From: DYRB01 sp963802205
GTDB lineage: Bacteria; Pseudomonadota; Gammaproteobacteria; Chromatiales; Chromatiaceae
DNA length: 64,000 nucleotides
Assembly: GCA_963802205.1 (NCBI GenBank)
Contig: CAWDHW010000016.1
Location: 1-64,000, forward strand
Direction: 5' to 3'
Shown: in pieces, positions 20,475 to 29,172 of the stretch
How positions within the stretch are numbered: the stretch's first letter is position 1
Layout of the letters: the number at the start of each line of letters is the position of its first letter
Notes under the pieces: generated by a model
Told to the model about the DNA's origin: nothing
Database searches by the model: none
Seen by the model: the letters and a program-made list of their open reading frames with translations, nothing else
Program-made: the position numbers and the translations under genes

Positions 20475-21118
20475 TCGTCTTCGACTGGGACGGGACCCTG
20501 ATGGACTCGGAGGCCCGCATCGTCGCCTGCATCCACGCCGCCTTCGCAGACTTGGGCGTGACCGCGCCGAGCCCGGCGGAGGCACGGGACATCATCGGCC
20601 TTGGGCTCGACGAGGCCATGGCGGTGTTATGGCCGGGGTCGAGCCAGACGGAACGCCAGGCCCTGGTGGAGCGCTACCGCCACCACTTTCTGGTGGCCAA
20701 CGCGACCCCGTCGGAACTCTTCCCCGGGGTGATGGAGACGCTGGATTGGTTGCGCGGGCACGGTTACCTGCTGGCGGTGGCCACCGGCAAGAGCCGGCGC
20801 GGGCTCGATCTGGTGCTCGGGACTACGGCACTTGGCGGCTACTTCCAGGCCACCCGCTGTGCCGACGAGACCTTCTCCAAGCCCCACCCGCAGATGCTTC
20901 TGGAAATCATGGACGAGCTGGGCGCACGCGCAGAGGAGACCCTGATGGTGGGCGATACCGAATACGACATGCAGATGGCCAGCAACGCCGGGGCCCATGC
21001 CCTGGCGGTCTGTTATGGGGTCCACTCCCCGGAGCGTCTGTTGGCCCAGGGGCCTCTGGGGTGCCTGGCGGATCTGGTGGATATGCCCGCTTGGCTCGGG
21101 GGCCGGAGACCGACATGA
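20459..21118 (+). CDS. HAD-superfamily phosphatase (Gph-like, IA subfamily)
   Basis: This 219-residue hydrolase has all four HAD motifs: FDWDGTLMDSEAR (nucleophile and acid/base Asp), AVATGKSRRGLD (motif II Thr), the motif III Lys in FSKPHPQMLLEIM, and LMVGDTEYDMQMASNAG (motif IV). The cap is the small helical type I cap between motifs I and II. Proteins at this position beside rluC are usually annotated as phosphoglycolate-phosphatase-like, but the substrate cannot be read from sequence. It overlaps the rluC end by 16 bases and the next start by 4 (ATGA), so translation is probably coupled. Confidence 0.9.
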   Translation: MPFKLIVFDWDGTLMDSEARIVACIHAAFADLGVTAPSPAEARDIIGLGLDEAMAVLWPGSSQTERQALVERYRHHFLVANATPSELFPGVMETLDWLRGHGYLLAVATGKSRRGLDLVLGTTALGGYFQATRCADETFSKPHPQMLLEIMDELGARAEETLMVGDTEYDMQMASNAGAHALAVCYGVHSPERLLAQGPLGCLADLVDMPAWLGGRRPT

Positions 21119-22128
21119 ACTGGCGATTCTGGCGGCGTGCCCCTGAGCCCATGCCGGCCCCGGGGGAGGACCAGTGGGAACGGTCGCTCATCAACCGTAT
21201 GGCCATCGAGTTCCTGCGCGATCAGCGCCGCGGCAGGCGGTGGGGCAATCTGTTCAAGATGCTCGGACTTGTCTATCTGTCCTTTCTGCTGTTCGCACTC
21301 TATTCGGGGGACATGCTCAAGCATTTGGAGGCCGGCAAAGAACACACCGCCCTCGTGGAGGTGAAGGGGCTCATCTCCTCCGAGACCCAGGCCAGTGCCG
21401 ACAACGTCGTCACCGCACTGCGCGAGGCGTTCGAGGCAGAAGACGTGAAGGGCGTCATCCTGCGCATCAACAGCCCCGGCGGCAGCCCGGTCCAGGCCGG
21501 CTACATCAACGACGAGGTCCGCCGCCTCAAGGCGAAGTACAAGAAGGACAAGGGCCGTGACATGCCGGTCTACGCCGTGGCGGTAGACCTGTGTGCGTCG
21601 GGCGGCTACTACATCGCCGTGGCCGCGGACAAGATCTATGCCGATAAGGGCAGCCTGGTGGGCTCCATCGGGGTGCGCATGGACAGCTTCGGTTTCCAGA
21701 AGGCCATGGAGGACCTCGGCGTGGAGCGTCGGTTGCTCACTGCCGGGGATCATAAGGGCATGCTCGACCCCTTCTCTCCTCTCAAGGAGCAGGATCGGGT
21801 CTTCGTCCAGGCCATGCTGGACCAGCTCCATGGGCAGTTCATCCAAGTGGTCAAAGATGGGCGTGGGGAGCGCCTCAAGGGTGGGGATGAGGTGTTCAGT
21901 GGGCTGTTCTGGAGTGGCGAGCAGGCGGTGGGGCTGGGCCTGGTGGATGGCCTCGGTAGCAGTGCATCCGTTGCCCGCGATCAGATCGGGGCCGAGACCA
22001 TCGTGGATTACACCAAGAAAAAGGACCTGTTCGAGAGCTTTGCCGAGCGCTTCGGGACCAGTTTGGGCGATACCCTGCTGCGGGTCCTGAGCGGCATTGC
22101 GGGCCCTCAGGTCCTGGCGCCACGCTGA
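21115..22128 (+). CDS. sppA: S49-family signal peptide peptidase, SppA-like
   Basis: This is a 337-residue membrane-anchored serine peptidase of the short single-domain SppA type. One transmembrane segment lies near residues 46-62 (LGLVYLSFLLFALYSGD). The Ser nucleophile sits in VDLCASGGYYIAVAADKIYA, and the catalytic Lys is expected in GSLVGSIGVRMDSFGFQKAM or the following segment. ILRINSPGGSPVQAGYINDE is the conserved oxyanion region. Such enzymes degrade cleaved signal peptides in the inner membrane as multimers. The ATG at 21115 overlaps the preceding stop. It is the last gene of the rluC operon. Confidence 0.93.
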   Translation: MNWRFWRRAPEPMPAPGEDQWERSLINRMAIEFLRDQRRGRRWGNLFKMLGLVYLSFLLFALYSGDMLKHLEAGKEHTALVEVKGLISSETQASADNVVTALREAFEAEDVKGVILRINSPGGSPVQAGYINDEVRRLKAKYKKDKGRDMPVYAVAVDLCASGGYYIAVAADKIYADKGSLVGSIGVRMDSFGFQKAMEDLGVERRLLTAGDHKGMLDPFSPLKEQDRVFVQAMLDQLHGQFIQVVKDGRGERLKGGDEVFSGLFWSGEQAVGLGLVDGLGSSASVARDQIGAETIVDYTKKKDLFESFAERFGTSLGDTLLRVLSGIAGPQVLAPR

Positions 22129-22257
22129 CGTTTGGCATAGATGCGAATTCATTCGCACCTATGGATCACACCCAGGTGTCGGCCTGACGGTCGCCACCTG
22201 TCCCCCGTCGGTCTATGATTGGGGCCAGAGTCAACCGAAGGGTTCCGATCACGTCCG

Positions 22258-22992
22258 ATGGCCAATTTCGCCACCCACCTGTATGGCGGCGCCCTGGTGA
22301 GCAGTGTGGCCTCCCTTGGTCTCTATTCCACCGGCCTTGCGGGCCCCGAACAAACCCAGGCCTGCTTCTTCCTGGGTGTGGCCGGCGGCCTGCTGCCGGA
22401 TATCGACTCCGGTGCCTCCAAGCCGGTGCGGGGTGCCTTCACCCTCCTGGCGATCAGTCTGGCCTTCACCACCGCCTTCGCCCTGGTGGGCCGGCTGCCC
22501 CTCTTGGACTTGGCCATGGTCTGGGGCGGGTCCTTCCTGATCGTGCGCTATCTCGTCCTCGAGGCGTTCGCCCGGCTGACGGTGCACCGCGGGGTCTGGC
22601 ACTCCTGGCTGGCGGTGGTCCTGGCGGGGTTGGCCACAGCCAACGCGGCCCATCACGGGCTCGGCCTCTCGGCCGGCGCGTCCTGGGTCGGCGGGGGCTT
22701 CGTGGCCTTGGGTTACCTCACCCACCTGTGCCTGGATGAGTTGGCCAGCGTGGACCTTCTCAATCACCGGGTACGCCGCTCCTTCGGGACGGCGCTCAAG
22801 CCCTTTAGCCTGGCCGCCCCGCGCGCCAGCCTGCTCATGCTGCTGGCGGTGGTGGTCTTGGGCTGGCTGGCCCCGAGCATTGCGCCTGTCCTCCAGGCGG
22901 GAAGGTCCAGGGGGCTGGACTTGCACACCCTGGAGGCGCGTGTCTTCGGCCCCGGTGGGTGGTGGGGCGGGATGCGTGACCGGCCCAATTGA
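22258..22992 (+). CDS. YdjM-like predicted membrane-bound metal-dependent hydrolase
   Basis: The 244-residue polytopic membrane protein starts at the ATG at 22258 (MANFATHLYGGALVSSVASL). It has the metal-ligand pattern of this family: an early His in FATHLYGG, GVAGGLLPDIDSGASKPVRG with two Asp, RLTVHRGVWHSW, and GYLTHLCLDELASVDLLN with His and Asp. About five hydrophobic segments are seen. The family (YdjM/YbcI, DUF457-type) is poorly characterised. It is separated from sppA by about 130 bases and may have its own promoter. Confidence 0.85.
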   Translation: MANFATHLYGGALVSSVASLGLYSTGLAGPEQTQACFFLGVAGGLLPDIDSGASKPVRGAFTLLAISLAFTTAFALVGRLPLLDLAMVWGGSFLIVRYLVLEAFARLTVHRGVWHSWLAVVLAGLATANAAHHGLGLSAGASWVGGGFVALGYLTHLCLDELASVDLLNHRVRRSFGTALKPFSLAAPRASLLMLLAVVVLGWLAPSIAPVLQAGRSRGLDLHTLEARVFGPGGWWGGMRDRPN

Positions 22993-23098
22993 GCGCCCTG
23001 TGCCGTCACCCCGGGATGGCTACCAGCCGGGCATGGCTGGCCGCCGTCAGCCCGGCGTCCGGCTGGCATCGCTCTGGCCTTCAGGTTCATCTGTCGTC

Positions 23099-23128
23099 GG
23101 ATAAGGCTGTGCAGGATAAGGCTGTGCA
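23099..23128. repeat. Perfect 15-bp tandem duplication
   Basis: The unit GGATAAGGCTGTGCA occurs twice head to tail, at 23099-23113 and 23114-23128. It could be a replication-slippage product or a paired binding site upstream of the nusA operon. Confidence 0.8.
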
Positions 23129-23317
23129 TTGCCAAGGTCTGGGGGAGCGGTTACACTCCCGAAGCTCGCAACCCTTGGGCCGCTCTGGTCGCTGGGATCG
23201 GTTGCGAGGGCCGGCCGCGGTGCGCAGGGTTCCTGTTTTTACGCGGCGGGATTGACCCCACGTCAGATCCGCGTCGGCCTTTGGCGCGTCTTGTCCGAGG
23301 GGTATGAAGGTTCCTGT

Positions 23318-23347
23318 AGAGCCCCGATTTCGGGGTCTTTTTTTCTG
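23318..23347 (+). terminator. Intrinsic terminator upstream of rimP
   Basis: A GCCCCG-ATTT-CGGGGT stem-loop is followed immediately by a run of seven T (TCTTTTTTTCT). It would stop transcripts coming from the 22.26-22.99 kb gene or from a short leader transcript. No stable partner gene sits just upstream, so a small RNA or an attenuated leader is possible. Confidence 0.8.
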
Positions 23348-23404
23348 TTCTTCGTGGCGGCTGCGATGTTCGATGCATCGGGTTTGCAACGGAAGATGAA
23401 GAGA

Positions 23405-23440
23405 CTGGGCCTTCGGCCCATTTTTTGTTTTTGGGCCCAG
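23405..23440 (+). terminator. Second terminator-like hairpin with competing arm, possible attenuator of rimP-nusA-infB
   Basis: TGGGCC-TTC-GGCCCA (23406-23420) is followed by six T and then GTTTTT. Downstream, GGGCCCAG at 23433-23440 can also pair with the left arm (CTGGGCC, 23405-23411), and TGGGCC there with GGCCCA. The two structures are mutually exclusive, the usual layout of a terminator/antiterminator switch. It ends about 20 bases before the rimP start. Function is inference. Confidence 0.6.
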
Positions 23441-23461
23441 TGGTGCCCGGCGTGGGGGACG

Positions 23462-23920
23462 ATGCAGCGCGCAGACGACAAATTGACGAGCTTGGCCCGG
23501 GGCGTTGTGGAGCCTATGGGGTACGAGTTGGTGGGGGTGGAGTTCTTCCCGCGCAGTGCGCGCAGTTCGCTCCTGCGGGTCTATATCGATCACGAGCGAG
23601 GCATTACCCTGGATGACTGCACAGCGGTGAGTCATCAGTTGAGCGGTTGCCTGGACGTGGAGGACCCTCTGCCAGGGCATTACGACCTGGAGGTGTCCTC
23701 GCCCGGGCTGGACCGGCTTCTGTTCACCGTGGAGCAGATCCAGCGCTTCCGCGGTCACAAGGCACGGGTCAAGTTGGCCACCAAGCTGGCAGGCCGGCGG
23801 AACTTCGAGGGTGTACTGGGTGAGGTTCGCGCCGAACGCTTGGAGCTGGACATCGCGGGCGAGGTCCGCGAACTACCCCTGGACCTGATCGACACGGTTC
23901 GGCTGATACCAGAATTCTGA
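23462..23920 (+). CDS. rimP: Ribosome maturation factor RimP
   Basis: RimP assists 30S subunit maturation. From the ATG at 23462 (MQRADDKLTSLARGVVEPMG) the product is 152 residues, matching the family. It contains YELVGVEFFPRS, LLRVYIDHERGITLDDCTAV and the family motif YDLEVSSPGLDRLLF, plus a C-terminal SH3-like domain. The frame is open further upstream, but that would run through the terminator hairpins, so the short form is chosen. It is followed by nusA after 16 bases. Confidence 0.96.
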   Translation: MQRADDKLTSLARGVVEPMGYELVGVEFFPRSARSSLLRVYIDHERGITLDDCTAVSHQLSGCLDVEDPLPGHYDLEVSSPGLDRLLFTVEQIQRFRGHKARVKLATKLAGRRNFEGVLGEVRAERLELDIAGEVRELPLDLIDTVRLIPEF

Positions 23921-23936
23921 TTCGGAAGGCAGTGGA

Positions 23937-25442
23937 ATGAGCAAAGAGATCCTGGCGGTCGTCGAGGCAGTCTCCAACGAGAAGGATGTCCCTGCGGATG
24001 TCATCTTCGAGGCGATCGAGGCCGCGCTGGCCATGGCCACGCGGAAGAAATTCGGGGGCGACATCGACTGCCGCGTGGCCATCGACCGCAAGAGCGGCGA
24101 GTACAAGACATTCCGTCGCTGGGAGGTAGTGGATGACCCGGCCGAGGGTACGACAGTCGCCGAACCGGAGAGCCAACTGACCCTTGACCAGGCTCGCGAG
24201 CGGGAGCCGGATGCAGCCGTCGGCGGTTTTGTGGAAGAGCCACTGCCTTCGGAGCTGTTTGGTCGTATTGCTGCCCAGACCGCCAAGCAGGTCATAGTCC
24301 AGAAGGTGCGCGATGCCGAGCGTGCCAAGGTCGTCGAGATCTACAAGGACCGCCAGGGCGAATTGCTCACTGGGCTGGTCAAGAAGGCGGATCGTGGAAG
24401 TATCCTGGTTGACCTCGGCGGTACCGTCGAGGCATTGGTGCCACGGGATCAGGTCATCCCGCGGGAGTCCGTTCGCGTCGGCGATCGACTGCGCGGGTAC
24501 CTCTACGACGTTCGTGCCGAGGCCAAGGGTCCGCAACTCTTCTTGAGCCGCACCGCCCCCCAACTCTTGATCGAGCTGTTCAAGCTCGAGGTGCCAGAGG
24601 TGGGGGAGGGGATCATCGAGATCCTTGGCGCTGCCCGCGACCCAGGTGTGCGGGCCAAGATCGCGGTGCGCACCAAGGACCCACGTATCGATCCGGTCGG
24701 GGCCTGTGTGGGCATGCGCGGATCCCGCGTCCAGGCGGTATCCAACGAGCTCAACGGCGAGCGCGTGGACATCATCCTGTGGGACGAGAATCCGGCCCAG
24801 TTCGTCATCAACGCCATGTCCCCGGCAGACGTTGTCTCCATCGTCATCGACGAGGAGGCGCGTAGCATGGATGTGGCGGTGAAAGAGGAAAACCTGTCCC
24901 AGGCCATCGGGAGGGGCGGCCAGAATGTGCGGTTGGCCAGCCAGCTCACGGGCTGGAACCTCAATGTCATGAACGAGGAAGAAGCGGCGGCCAAGAGCGA
25001 GCAGGAGGCCCAGGAATTGGTGACCACCTTCATGAACCAGCTCGACATCGACGAGGAATTGGCCGGAATCCTCGTGGACGAGGGCTTTTCCAGCGTGGAC
25101 GAAATTGCTTATGTCCCCCTGGCCGAGATGCAGGCCATAGCTGAGCTCGACGCCGACACCGTGGCCATGCTGCGGGGACGGGCGAAGGACGTGCTGCTCA
25201 ACCGTGCCATTGCCAGTGAGGAGGGCACCGGGGGCGAGCCTGCTCAGGATCTGCTGGACATGGAGGGGATGGATGAGGCCCTGGCCTTTGCCCTGGCCGA
25301 GCGCGGGGTGATCACCATGGATGATCTGGCGGAGCAGGCGGTGGACGACCTGATGGAGATCGAAGGCATGGACGAAGAGCGCGCGGCGCGGCTCATCATG
25401 AAGGCGCGCGAACCCTGGTTCGCGGATGCCGAGCGAGACTAG
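23937..25442 (+). CDS. nusA: Transcription termination/antitermination protein NusA
   Basis: NusA binds RNA polymerase and nascent RNA, modulating pausing, termination and antitermination. The 501-residue protein has the N-terminal polymerase-binding domain (MSKEILAVVEAVSNEKDVPA), an S1 domain (KADRGSILVDLGGTVEALVP), and KH domains with DPVGACVGMRGSRVQAVSNE and QAIGRGGQNVRLASQLTGW. Two C-terminal acidic helix-hairpin-helix repeats lie near residues 360-500. Its length equals E. coli NusA (495). NusA commonly controls its own operon; the terminator pair upstream fits that but does not prove it. Confidence 0.98.
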   Translation: MSKEILAVVEAVSNEKDVPADVIFEAIEAALAMATRKKFGGDIDCRVAIDRKSGEYKTFRRWEVVDDPAEGTTVAEPESQLTLDQAREREPDAAVGGFVEEPLPSELFGRIAAQTAKQVIVQKVRDAERAKVVEIYKDRQGELLTGLVKKADRGSILVDLGGTVEALVPRDQVIPRESVRVGDRLRGYLYDVRAEAKGPQLFLSRTAPQLLIELFKLEVPEVGEGIIEILGAARDPGVRAKIAVRTKDPRIDPVGACVGMRGSRVQAVSNELNGERVDIILWDENPAQFVINAMSPADVVSIVIDEEARSMDVAVKEENLSQAIGRGGQNVRLASQLTGWNLNVMNEEEAAAKSEQEAQELVTTFMNQLDIDEELAGILVDEGFSSVDEIAYVPLAEMQAIAELDADTVAMLRGRAKDVLLNRAIASEEGTGGEPAQDLLDMEGMDEALAFALAERGVITMDDLAEQAVDDLMEIEGMDEERAARLIMKAREPWFADAERD

Positions 25443-25457
25443 GGCCAGAGGTGGATC

Positions 25458-28400
25458 ATGAGTGAAGTAACCGTTAAACAGCTCGCCACCACAGTGGGGA
25501 TCCCCGTGGAGCGCCTGCTTGCCCAATTGCGGGACGCGGGCATCGTTGCCAGCGGGGCCGACGCATCCCTGACCGAGCAGGAGAAACTCCAGCTCTTGTC
25601 CTACCTGCGCCGCACACATGGCAAAAAGGAGGGCGATACCGGTGCCACTCCCGACCGGGTGACTCTGACGCGCAAGTCCGTCAGCGAGTTGCGCCAACCG
25701 GTCGTGCCCCCGCGCAGCACCCCTGCCGCTAGCCGCCCGGGTCCCACGGCACGTCCCGCGCCCACGGCCATTCGCAGCAAGACGGTGAGCGTCGAGGTTC
25801 GGCGCAAGCGCACCTATATCAAACGTGGTGGCGAGGGTGAAGACGAGAGTCAGGTCCAGGGCGCGCCACCGGCCTTGGCGGCGGAGACGCCCCAGGTGCC
25901 GGTCTTGCCAAAAGCGGCTGTACCCACGACGGCCGGCGTCGAGACGCCGACTGGGACCCCGGCCGAGGTGCCCATGCTGGCACCGGTACTGGATGTGCCC
26001 CCCCAAGTGCCCTTGGAGGCCGAAGCCCCAGAGGTGGTGGAGTACGAGGCCGAACCCGAGCCGGCGCCCGAGCCCGAACCCGAACCCGAACCGGTCGTTG
26101 CGGCTCCGCCCCCGCCCTCTGCGCCGGTGCGTGCCGCGGCACCTGTGGCGCGGACTCAGCCGGCGCCCTCCCGCCAGCCCCCGGGGGCTGGCGGGCGCCC
26201 CGGCCAGTCCCGGGATCAGGGCCGCGGCGATCGTGACCGCTCGCGGCGTCCGGCCGAGGCCGCCAGTCGGGCAGCACCCGCCGGGATCGAGGCGCGCAAA
26301 CGCTTCGAACTGGAGTCCCGGCGTGCCGAGGTCGAGTCGCGCCGCCTGGCGGAGCAGGAGGATCAGGAGCGACGCGAGCGTGAGGACCTGGCGCGTCGTC
26401 GCGTCGAGGATGAGGCCCGCCGCAAGGCCGCCGAGGCCGAGCGGGTGCGTCTCGAGGCCGACGCAGTGCTCGAACGGGCGCGTGCCCCTGAGGACCTGGC
26501 CCCCGCGCAGACGCCCGAGGCCATCGCCGAGGTTGCGGCCGAGCCCGAGGCGGCCAGGGGCCGCAAGCCGGCGAAGCGACCCGAGCCGGTCGCCAAGGAC
26601 AAGGGCGGTAAGCGGGCCGTCGAGCCCGCGGCGGTGGACAAGGAGAAGGATCGCCCCGCCAAGAAGGCGGCGCGCAAGGAGCCGGCGCGTGCCCGCGACA
26701 TCGAGATTCTCCCTGTCGTCGAGTACGAAGAGGCCGATGTTGAGCCCTCTGCCGGCGGCTCCCGCCCGGCGCGGCGCAAGAAGAAAGCGGCCAAGCCCCA
26801 GTTGCAGGACAAGCACGGCTTCCAACGCCCGATGGCCCCTGTGGTGCGCGAGGTCGAGGTCCCAGAGTCCATCACCGTCGGCGAGTTGGCCTCTCGTCTG
26901 TCGGCGAAGGCATCGATGTTGATCAAGGTCCTGTTCAAGCAGGGTCTGATGGCCACCATCAATCAGGTCCTCGACCGTGACACCGCCATGCTGGTGGTGG
27001 AAGACATGGGCCACAGGGCAGTGGCGGCGGACGACAGTTCGGTCGAGGACGACCTCATCGCGGCGGTTTCCCAGTCCCTGGACGAAGCCGAGAGCCTGCC
27101 AAGGCCGCCGGTGGTTACCATCATGGGCCACGTCGATCATGGCAAGACCTCGCTGCTGGACTATATCCGCCGTACCCGCGTCGCCGCGGGCGAGGCCGGC
27201 GGCATCACCCAGCACATCGGTGCCTACCATGTGAAAACCGACCGGGGCATGGTCTCGTTCCTCGACACCCCTGGCCACGCCGCCTTCTCGGCGATGCGTG
27301 CCCGCGGTGCCAAGGTGACCGACATCGTCATCTTGGTGGTGGCGGCAGACGACGGGGTCATGCCCCAGACCATCGAGGCGATCCAGCACGCACGGGCCTC
27401 CCAGGTCCCGGTGGTGGTCGCGGTCAACAAGATGGACAAGCCCTCGGCCAACCCCGACCGGGTCATGCAGGAACTGTCCCAGCACGGCCTCCAGGCCGAG
27501 GAATGGGGCGGCGACACCATGCTGGTCAAGGTCTCGGCCAAGACTGGGGCGGGGATCGATGACCTGCTGGAGGCCATCCTGCTCCAGGCCGAGGTACTGG
27601 AGCTAAAGGCCCCGGTGGACGGTTCGGCCCGCGGCACCATCATCGAGTCCAGCCTGGACAAGGGACGCGGCCCTGTGGCCACGGTCTTGGTTCAGGCCGG
27701 GACCCTGCGCCGCGGCGACATGATCGTCAGCGGCGGAGAATACGGCCGGGTGCGGGCCATGTTCGACGAGGCGGGCCATAGCGTGAAGGAGGCCGGGCCC
27801 TCGATCCCGGTCCAGGTCCTGGGTTTGTCCGGGGCCCCCAACGCCGGAGACGATGTGATCACGGTGGAGGACGAGCGCCGTGCTCGCGAAGTGGCGGCCT
27901 TGCGCAAGGGACGCGAGCGCCAGAGCAAGCTCGGCGACCAGCCTGGAGTGAGCCTGGACCAGCTCTTCTCCCAGCTCAAGGGAGGCGAGGTCAAGAGCGT
28001 CAACCTCATCGTCAAGGCCGACGTGCAGGGCAGCGTCGAGGCCCTGCGCGAGTCGCTGGCCAAGCTCTCCACCGACGAGGTCAAGGTGGTCATGGTGGCC
28101 TCCGGGGTTGGCGGCATCACCGAGTCGGATGCCAATCTGGCCGTAACCTCCGGGGCCATCCTGCTCGGCTTCAATGTTCGAGCCGATGTGGCGGCCCGTC
28201 GGGTGATCGACGAGAAGGGGCTGGACCTACGCTATTACAGCGTCATCTACGAGTTGATCGACGACGTCAAGAAGGCCCTGTCGGGACTCCTCAGCCCCGA
28301 GGTCACCGAGGAGATCATCGGCCTGGCCGAGGTGCGCGATGTGTTCCGGTCCTCGAAGTTCGGCGCCATCGCCGGCTGTATGGTCCTGGAGGGGGTGGTC

Positions 28401-28604
28401 AAGCGCAACAACCCCATCCGCGTCCTGCGCAACCATGTGGTGGTCTACGAGGGTGCGTTGGAGTCGCTGCGCCGCTTCAAGGAGGACGCGGCCGAGGTCA
28501 AACACGGCACAGAGTGCGGCATCGGTGTGAAGAACTACAACGATGTACAGCCCGGAGACCAGATCGAGGTCTTCGAGCGGACCGTGCGTGCCCGCTCGCT
28601 CTAG
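25458..28604 (+). CDS. infB: Translation initiation factor IF-2
   Basis: IF-2 is the GTPase that places initiator tRNA on the ribosome. At 1,048 residues it is longer than E. coli IF-2 (890) because of an extended, disordered linker at residues 80-450. The linker has a Glu-Pro repeat stretch (EPEPAPEPEPEPEP near 26040-26090) and a charged Arg/Glu/Ala helix region. The N-terminus (VTVKQLATTVGIPVERLLAQ) is the IF2-N domain. The GTPase domain has G1 GHVDHGKTSLLDYIR, G3 DTPGH and G4 NKMD. Domains II-IV follow with KADVQGSVEALRESLAKL and GTECGIGVKNYNDVQPGD. Confidence 0.98.
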   Translation: MSEVTVKQLATTVGIPVERLLAQLRDAGIVASGADASLTEQEKLQLLSYLRRTHGKKEGDTGATPDRVTLTRKSVSELRQPVVPPRSTPAASRPGPTARPAPTAIRSKTVSVEVRRKRTYIKRGGEGEDESQVQGAPPALAAETPQVPVLPKAAVPTTAGVETPTGTPAEVPMLAPVLDVPPQVPLEAEAPEVVEYEAEPEPAPEPEPEPEPVVAAPPPPSAPVRAAAPVARTQPAPSRQPPGAGGRPGQSRDQGRGDRDRSRRPAEAASRAAPAGIEARKRFELESRRAEVESRRLAEQEDQERREREDLARRRVEDEARRKAAEAERVRLEADAVLERARAPEDLAPAQTPEAIAEVAAEPEAARGRKPAKRPEPVAKDKGGKRAVEPAAVDKEKDRPAKKAARKEPARARDIEILPVVEYEEADVEPSAGGSRPARRKKKAAKPQLQDKHGFQRPMAPVVREVEVPESITVGELASRLSAKASMLIKVLFKQGLMATINQVLDRDTAMLVVEDMGHRAVAADDSSVEDDLIAAVSQSLDEAESLPRPPVVTIMGHVDHGKTSLLDYIRRTRVAAGEAGGITQHIGAYHVKTDRGMVSFLDTPGHAAFSAMRARGAKVTDIVILVVAADDGVMPQTIEAIQHARASQVPVVVAVNKMDKPSANPDRVMQELSQHGLQAEEWGGDTMLVKVSAKTGAGIDDLLEAILLQAEVLELKAPVDGSARGTIIESSLDKGRGPVATVLVQAGTLRRGDMIVSGGEYGRVRAMFDEAGHSVKEAGPSIPVQVLGLSGAPNAGDDVITVEDERRAREVAALRKGRERQSKLGDQPGVSLDQLFSQLKGGEVKSVNLIVKADVQGSVEALRESLAKLSTDEVKVVMVASGVGGITESDANLAVTSGAILLGFNVRADVAARRVIDEKGLDLRYYSVIYELIDDVKKALSGLLSPEVTEEIIGLAEVRDVFRSSKFGAIAGCMVLEGVVKRNNPIRVLRNHVVVYEGALESLRRFKEDAAEVKHGTECGIGVKNYNDVQPGDQIEVFERTVRARSL

Positions 28605-28619
28605 TCGGGGGTTAACAGC

Positions 28620-28991
28620 ATGCGCGAGTTCACACGCACCGACAGGGTTGGACCGGAGTTGCAGCGGGGGCTGGTAGAGATCCTGCGGGAGGAGGTGCGG
28701 GACCCGCGCCTCAAGGGCATCACCGTCCAAGAGGTCCGGGTCACCCGCGACCTGTCCCATGCCAAGGTCTTTTTCACCTGCTTCCCGCTGGATGAGGGGG
28801 GCATCGAGCAGCAGCGCCTGCTCAACGGGCCCCTGTCGGCCTTCCTGCGCAGTTCCCTGTCGCGTCGGGCGTTGCTGCGTAGCGTCCCGCAACTCCACTT
28901 CGTGCACGACGAATCGATCCTGCGTGGGGAGCAACTCACACATTTGATCGATCAGGCGGTGGCCGGCGAACGCACGGAGCCCGAGGAGTGA
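28620..28991 (+). CDS. rbfA: 30S ribosome-binding factor RbfA
   Basis: RbfA is a KH-fold protein needed for late 30S subunit maturation and 16S rRNA processing. The 123-residue product begins MREFTRTDRVGPELQRGLVE. It has the family motifs ILREEVRDPRLKGITVQEV, VTRDLSHAKVFF and RRALLRSVPQLHFVHDESI. It starts 15 bases after infB and ends with an acidic tail (GERTEPEE). The following gap to truB is unusually long and structured. Confidence 0.96.
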   Translation: MREFTRTDRVGPELQRGLVEILREEVRDPRLKGITVQEVRVTRDLSHAKVFFTCFPLDEGGIEQQRLLNGPLSAFLRSSLSRRALLRSVPQLHFVHDESILRGEQLTHLIDQAVAGERTEPEE

Positions 28992-29027
28992 ACCGCGGTA
29001 TCCGTGTGCGGCCGAATGCGTTTTCGA

Positions 29028-29172
29028 GGGAAGCGCCGATTAAAGCGCTTCCCGTGCGGGGCAGGGATGCCCCGCCATTTTCGACGGCTGTAAGCCGTTG
29101 AAAATGGAGCGCCCCGTGAGTCGCGCCTCGCGAGGCACGAGCTGATTAAAGCCAAGGATGGCTTTAATCAGC
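29028..29172. repeat. Cluster of five inverted repeats between rbfA and truB (REP/MITE-like)
   Basis: Five palindromes stand almost end to end. 29028-29053 has 9-base arms GGGAAGCGC/GCGCTTCCC. 29056-29075 has 8-base arms. 29076-29106 has 14-base arms with one mismatch. 29125-29136 is GCCTCGCGAGGC. 29141-29172 has perfect 14-base arms around AGGA. The motif GATTAAAGC appears in the first loop and again, in both orientations, in the last palindrome. The outer parts (29034-29047 and 29159-29172) therefore resemble terminal inverted repeats of a roughly 140-bp element. No T-run follows any stem. Confidence 0.75.

Larger units (their letters stand above)
22993..23461 (+). promoter_or_regulatory. 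Leader region of the rimP-nusA-infB operon
   Basis: This 469-base stretch contains no convincing gene. It holds a perfect 15-base tandem duplication (23099-23128), an intrinsic terminator (23318-23347) and a second terminator-like hairpin with a competing partner (23405-23440). In E. coli the equivalent position holds a tRNA-fMet gene and terminators. I found no tRNA cloverleaf here. The operon promoter must lie in this stretch or upstream. Confidence 0.6.

Noticed and set aside
22993..23461. Possible tRNA-fMet gene before rimP, as in E. coli
   Set aside because: No cloverleaf or T-loop consensus could be found on either strand.
26040..26095. Short tandem repeat in infB as a possible regulatory repeat
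   Set aside because: It encodes the in-frame Glu-Pro run of the IF-2 linker and is explained by coding.
23769..27485. Minus-strand open frame of 1,238 codons
   Set aside because: It is antisense to nusA and infB, shows no family motif, and arises from the codon bias of high-GC genes.
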